Shown: positions 59,939-64,000 of the stretch, piece by piece
Numbering within the stretch: position 1 is the first letter of the stretch
Layout: each line of letters starts with the position of its first letter
Assembly (NCBI RefSeq): GCF_020085105.1
Contig: NC_058046.1
Span: forward strand, 27,684,175 to 27,748,174
Direction: 5' to 3'
Origin: Siniperca chuatsi
Lineage: Eukaryota; Chordata; Actinopteri; Centrarchiformes; Sinipercidae
Length of the DNA: 64,000 nt
Position numbers and translations under genes: made by a program
The notes under the pieces: model-generated
The model's database searches: none
What the model was told of the DNA's origin: nothing
The model's input: only the letters and a program-made list of their open reading frames with translations

Positions 59939-60241
59939 TGGTGGAAAATAACTAACCACATTTGCTCTGTACTTAAGTAGTTTGCAGATTCAGATTAATA
60001 ATACAAAATATCAACAAATAAATTCTGATGTATTATTTTGGACTTAAGTCTTTATTGATCCCTTGGTGAAATTCGCAAGCTAATAATATACATTATTCTG
60101 AATTGGGCCATTCTGCATAATGAGTATTTTCCCTTTTTGTAGTTTAAGTGCATTTTGATGCTAATACTTTGTCCTTTTGCTTAATAAAAATTTTGAATGC
60201 AGAACTTTTACTTGTAAGATCTGAGTACTTCTTCAACCATG
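59939..60241. mobile_element. Shortened MITE of the CAGTGGTGGAA family
   Basis: Begins gtggtggaaaataactaacc and ends tgagtacttcttcaaccatg. It shares the nested tttattgatccc/gtgaaattcgcaagct block with the copy at 1960-2490. Confidence 0.65.
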
Positions 60242-62591
60242 TGTTTGTTTTTGTTCGTCTTGCTAAAATACAAGCTGAATAATATTGAAAAGCTAATTTC
60301 AGAAGGTTTCCTCCTCCACTTTTATTATGAGAATATGTACAGAATGGCAACTTGGAAATAGTTCTGGGTGCAGTTCAATTCCCAGAATCCATCTGTATGG
60401 TGGCGCTGCATGCAGCAGACAGACATTTCTGCCTCCAACATGTCTCAGGAGAGTGATTTAGATCCTGCTCCAGCTTCTTATAAATCAAACTGAAGTGCTG
60501 TGATGTTTCAAAAGCCGTTGTCGTCCCCCCAAAATAAACACATTCTGGGAACCTGCTGTGGAGTCCCATGTTTATTTTTGCATAGTGCACGGTTGGCTGT
60601 CAGCCTGGGTGAAGTGAATCATATGTTTCAGCTATTTCCTTGCTTTTCATCAGCCCTCCTCCTGCTCTAGTGTGCTACTGTAAGAATCATAGTTTACACA
60701 TGAAAAAAGTTTCTTTGTTTATTTCTCAACATTTCTATAGCACACTATGTACTGGCCCATAGTCCAGAGTCAAATAAATTGATTTTGCTTTTGTTTTGGC
60801 TTTGTTTGGAAACCTGATGCTTGTTTAGAGCTTTTATAGCCGGGGTTAAATGGCAGGCCTGTGCAATATCCACATTTAAACAAAACACCCTAAGCCACAA
60901 AGTAAATTCACTGTGGTCCAGTTTGCCTAAAGAAAAGCCGTTTCACCTAAAAATGTTCGCTCGTGTCGTGTCCACTTGCCCTGCTGTTTGTTGACGTGGT
61001 CCTGCTCTGAAGCCTCAAATAGTCCAGTTTTTGAACAACAAATTCCGTCAATGAGGGGAGCTCAGATTGCTGGTTGTCTCTCATGTGTCACCAAACAGCT
61101 GATGGATGACATTACATTTAGATATGACGCTTTAAGTGCTTCCAGAAATGAGCCGCTGTCGTTGAAGGAAAACTCACAATGCATACTGAAGCTCGATGGC
61201 ACATTTATTTGGTTGAGAACAAGCCTGAAAACCAGAGAAAATAAAACAAAATGTATCATTCTCATGTTGACAATTAGTTAAAAGCTAAACTAAACATTGC
61301 TCCGCCCCCCTTAGTTACTGTTGCTAGGTTTTGTTAAGCTTTATCACGGCACAGTTTACAATTAACGCTGTAACAGGTGGCAGAATTAATGCTCAACATT
61401 CATAGTCATTTTTGAAACAATAGGTCCTTGATTTCAGACAGAGGTGGACAAAAGCAAGCAATCTTCTCATGTGTAGCCTTCAACCGTGGATTTGTTGGCT
61501 GTATGTTGCTGCTACAGATCCAGAAGTTGTAACTTAAATGCCCGGCGCACTTCCTGGGGGGACTAAGTCACTCCCCGTTAGGTGCCCCTCATGGGACCTT
61601 ATTTCACAAAAAATATGTACGCTAGTCAATGGCGAGAGAAAAGTAATTTTTTGATCCCGTTTGAATTGTACCATGAATTACACGAACGATGTTTGTCAAT
61701 GTAAAAGATCATTTTTCAAGTCAAGAATGTCGTAGGTTTGTCGCAGTACCATTCAGTTTTGTGTGAAACCGCTCAGGGAACTACATCTCTCGCTCGCACA
61801 ATACACGTCACCAACACCAACATGGCCATCTCTTGTAATGTTATTTTAGCTGATGTGTTTTATCCAGCAACTCCTGGTCCTTTTATCAGCCAGGAAGCAA
61901 AAGAGCGAGCAAGACCCGTTGCTTGTGTGACTAAATCCGGTACTTTATGCATCCATGTACGAAACACACAGGCATCGTAGCCTCAGTGGCTCTGGGAAGC
62001 TTGTGGAGAGAGAAAGTCAGACGCGACTTTGGGGTGCGTAGTCTTTCTAATTATGGATTTTCAGTCTTATACTTAAACAGTTTTACGAATTACAACTTCT
62101 GGGTCCATCACTTGATGCACTCTGGCCCAAAAAGTTTTTACATATCTTACATTGTGAAAGAAGCGGCTGTAAAACGTTGGATTTGGGGTTTTTTTTGCGT
62201 CACAACCTCCGCGAAATGACTCGTTTCACCATCAGAATTTGATCCATTTGGTCCGATAACATTTGGAGAGTCTAGAAGAGCCGCATGATTAAATAATTTT
62301 ATCCCCATTCAAATTAGCAGAGGGCTAAAGCTAAGTCTCTTGTGTGCTTACTCTATGGGCTGCACGATGCGCAAGATCCGAGTTATTTCATACCGGGAAG
62401 TCAAACTTTTTTGGCTTCATGCGCCACTGAGCAGCTTTCATGGAAATGAACAGGGCCCCACCTCCAATACTGTATCCAGTTCTCTTTTTACAGCCATGAG
62501 CAATTCTCATTTGAATGAACAGGTGCCATCTTTGGGTCCGGTATCCATGGGGCTAACCTTAACCCTACTGTAGCTAGTAAGCTAGTTAGGC

Positions 62592-62954
62592 ATGCTACAT
62601 CACACCCCTATCTACATCAATGGAGCTGAGGTGGAGCAGGTAGATAGTTTTAGGTTCTTGGGAATCAGCATCACAGAGAACCCGACTCGATCCTTTCACA
62701 TCTCTACCAAGTTCTTAGAACTTTTACAGAGGAGCAGTAGAAAGCATCCTGACTGGAAACATCACAAACTGGCGTTGATGTGCACGGCCCAGGACAGGAG
62801 GGCTCTGGAGCGGGTGATTAAAACCGCTCCGAAGATCTTTGGTACCAACCTACTGAGCATCAGCAATATCGGTGAGGTGTCTGTGCGGAGCCCAAAGGAT
62901 ACTGTCAGTAAGATATACGTATTTAAATTTAAAATATTTTTTAAAATCTCATGA
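62592..62954 (+). mobile_element. LINE ORF2 C-terminal relic
   Basis: Plus-strand reading contains TPIYINGAEVEQVDSFRFLG, ISITENPTRSFHISTK, TAQDRRALERVIKTAPKIFG and NLLSISNIGEV, the standard non-LTR retrotransposon post-RT region. The cysteine-bearing part between the ISTK and TAQD segments is largely deleted. Clade not assigned. Confidence 0.7.
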
Positions 62955-64000
62955 GATATTTTTATAGCATCTTTTTTTTAAATGTATTATCCAAGCTCTT
63001 TTATTTATAAGAGCTGAAACTGAGATCATCAGCCATTCAGATACTTTGCATGGCACCATCAGTTCAGTCAAATACTATCCTCAAGTGAAGCAGTGGAAAA
63101 AAACAAAAAAAATTAGAAGACCCTGCCAGCATATGCATCTGAAATAAACTTGAGGAGGAGGAGGAGGAGGGTGCTGATGAAGATGGCTCACGTTGCAATC
63201 TTCCATAGAGGTTTTGTTGACTGTTGTGCAGGGGAGAGCTCATCAGCGTGAAGGAGAGAAATGTGAATACGCTGAGACGAGGGGCACTGCAGTGTATCTG
63301 CTCATTAGGCGGGCAACGCTGTAATTCAGAGAGCGAGCAGCTCTGCAATCAGGGGCCTATTCATTAGCATGGGGGGCCCGCTTTCATCTGTATCCACTTG
63401 AAGCTGCCAATCACCGAGGCGGACGCATGACATGATGACAAAACGGGGGCGGCTTAAATGCTCAGGGATGCTTGTGCGGGGAGAGAGACATGCCTAAACG
63501 CTGCCTTAAGCGCTCGTATCTGAGAGAGACTTTAATGGGGAAGAAATGTGCGTTTTTACAGTGTAGTGCTGGCAGGTGGCCCAAACTGTGTCAGCCTGAT
63601 AATCATTGCTCTGCTCAGCATGAAGACAGCTTTTGTTCTCAGATTTCACAAGGACGAGCATAGTTTTTCCTGAACAGGTTTCTTCCTGGATTGAATTTAT
63701 TGAAAGTGATTGATTGGAGAAAAAAAAAAAAAAAGCTTGACAGATATACAGTAAAATCCCACACAAAGACACACATACATGTACCTAAAAATCAGACAAT
63801 GATGCAGACACACGCTCTCACACACACCTGGTTCATTCAACTTTTGGGTAACCATCGTGTGTATGTTTTGAGCTGCAGTGGTTCTGCTGTCTGTGTGAAG
63901 GCAGCACTGGGTCAAACTGTCGCGTTTCTGACATTCCTGCGTTTCCACAGGCAACAGGAGAAACACTGCTGTCACTTGAAACTGTATCAATGCAGATGTC

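Larger units (their letters stand above)
57300..64000. other. Region without a supported gene
   Basis: Contents: AT-rich DNA, partial MITEs at 58726-58886 and 59939-60241, a repeat at 61290-61430 related to 44 kb, a LINE relic at 62592-62954, and simple-sequence runs near 58080 (CA-type), 63100-63180 (GGA) and 63720-63735 (poly-A). A GC-richer stretch around 63360-63560 on the plus strand could belong to a gene starting beyond the window, but I cannot model one. Confidence 0.45.

Overview
The window is vertebrate, almost certainly teleost fish, nuclear DNA. It has short GT-AG exons separated by AT-rich introns. The recognisable genes are two UGT2-type UDP-glucuronosyltransferases, the bHLH gene tal2, the meiotic gene shoc1 and a keratin-18-like type I keratin. 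The repeats are typical of spiny-rayed fish: Tc1-like and L2-like elements, palindromic MITEs with TTAA ends, and MITEs with 8-bp target-site duplications. I saw no rRNA gene, no functional tRNA gene, no CRISPR array and nothing bacterial or viral.

Layout. Every gene I could model is on the minus strand. Positions 431-6281 hold an intact six-exon UGT2-like gene (532 aa). Positions 7944-13146 hold its tandem direct duplicate, with all six exons kept but exon 1 frameshifted by 2 bp. The two copies are near-identical around exons 1-2 and exon 6 and clearly diverged around exons 4-5. Each carries private transposon insertions: L2-like and a MITE in copy A, a SINE-like element and Tc1 in copy B. 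Positions 13.6-25.3 kb are mostly non-coding and contain only tal2 (coding 18807-19145) with a TATA-driven leader exon near 20326-20545. A hAT-like MITE lies in the tal2 5' UTR, 10 bp from the start codon. A 27-bp motif occurs on both sides of tal2. Positions 25312-39223 are shoc1; I could chain 26 exons without a frame break into 1497 codons. Positions 39.2-46.6 kb are intergenic and rich in repeats, with one unexplained exon-like stretch on the plus strand. Positions 46606-56411 (plus a probable leader exon near 57067) hold an eight-coding-exon type I keratin of 426 aa with MITE-filled introns. Positions 57.2-64 kb show no gene I can support, only repeat and LINE debris.

These genes do not form a pathway. 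UGT2 enzymes conjugate small lipophilic compounds in the ER, tal2 is a neural and haematopoietic bHLH regulator, SHOC1 supports meiotic crossover formation, and the keratin builds epithelial intermediate filaments. The most interesting observations are the MITE inserted between the ancestral splice acceptor and start codon of tal2, the mosaic and part-broken UGT pair with a 25-bp microinversion, and the paired motif flanking tal2. I did not find a convincing wholly new biological system.
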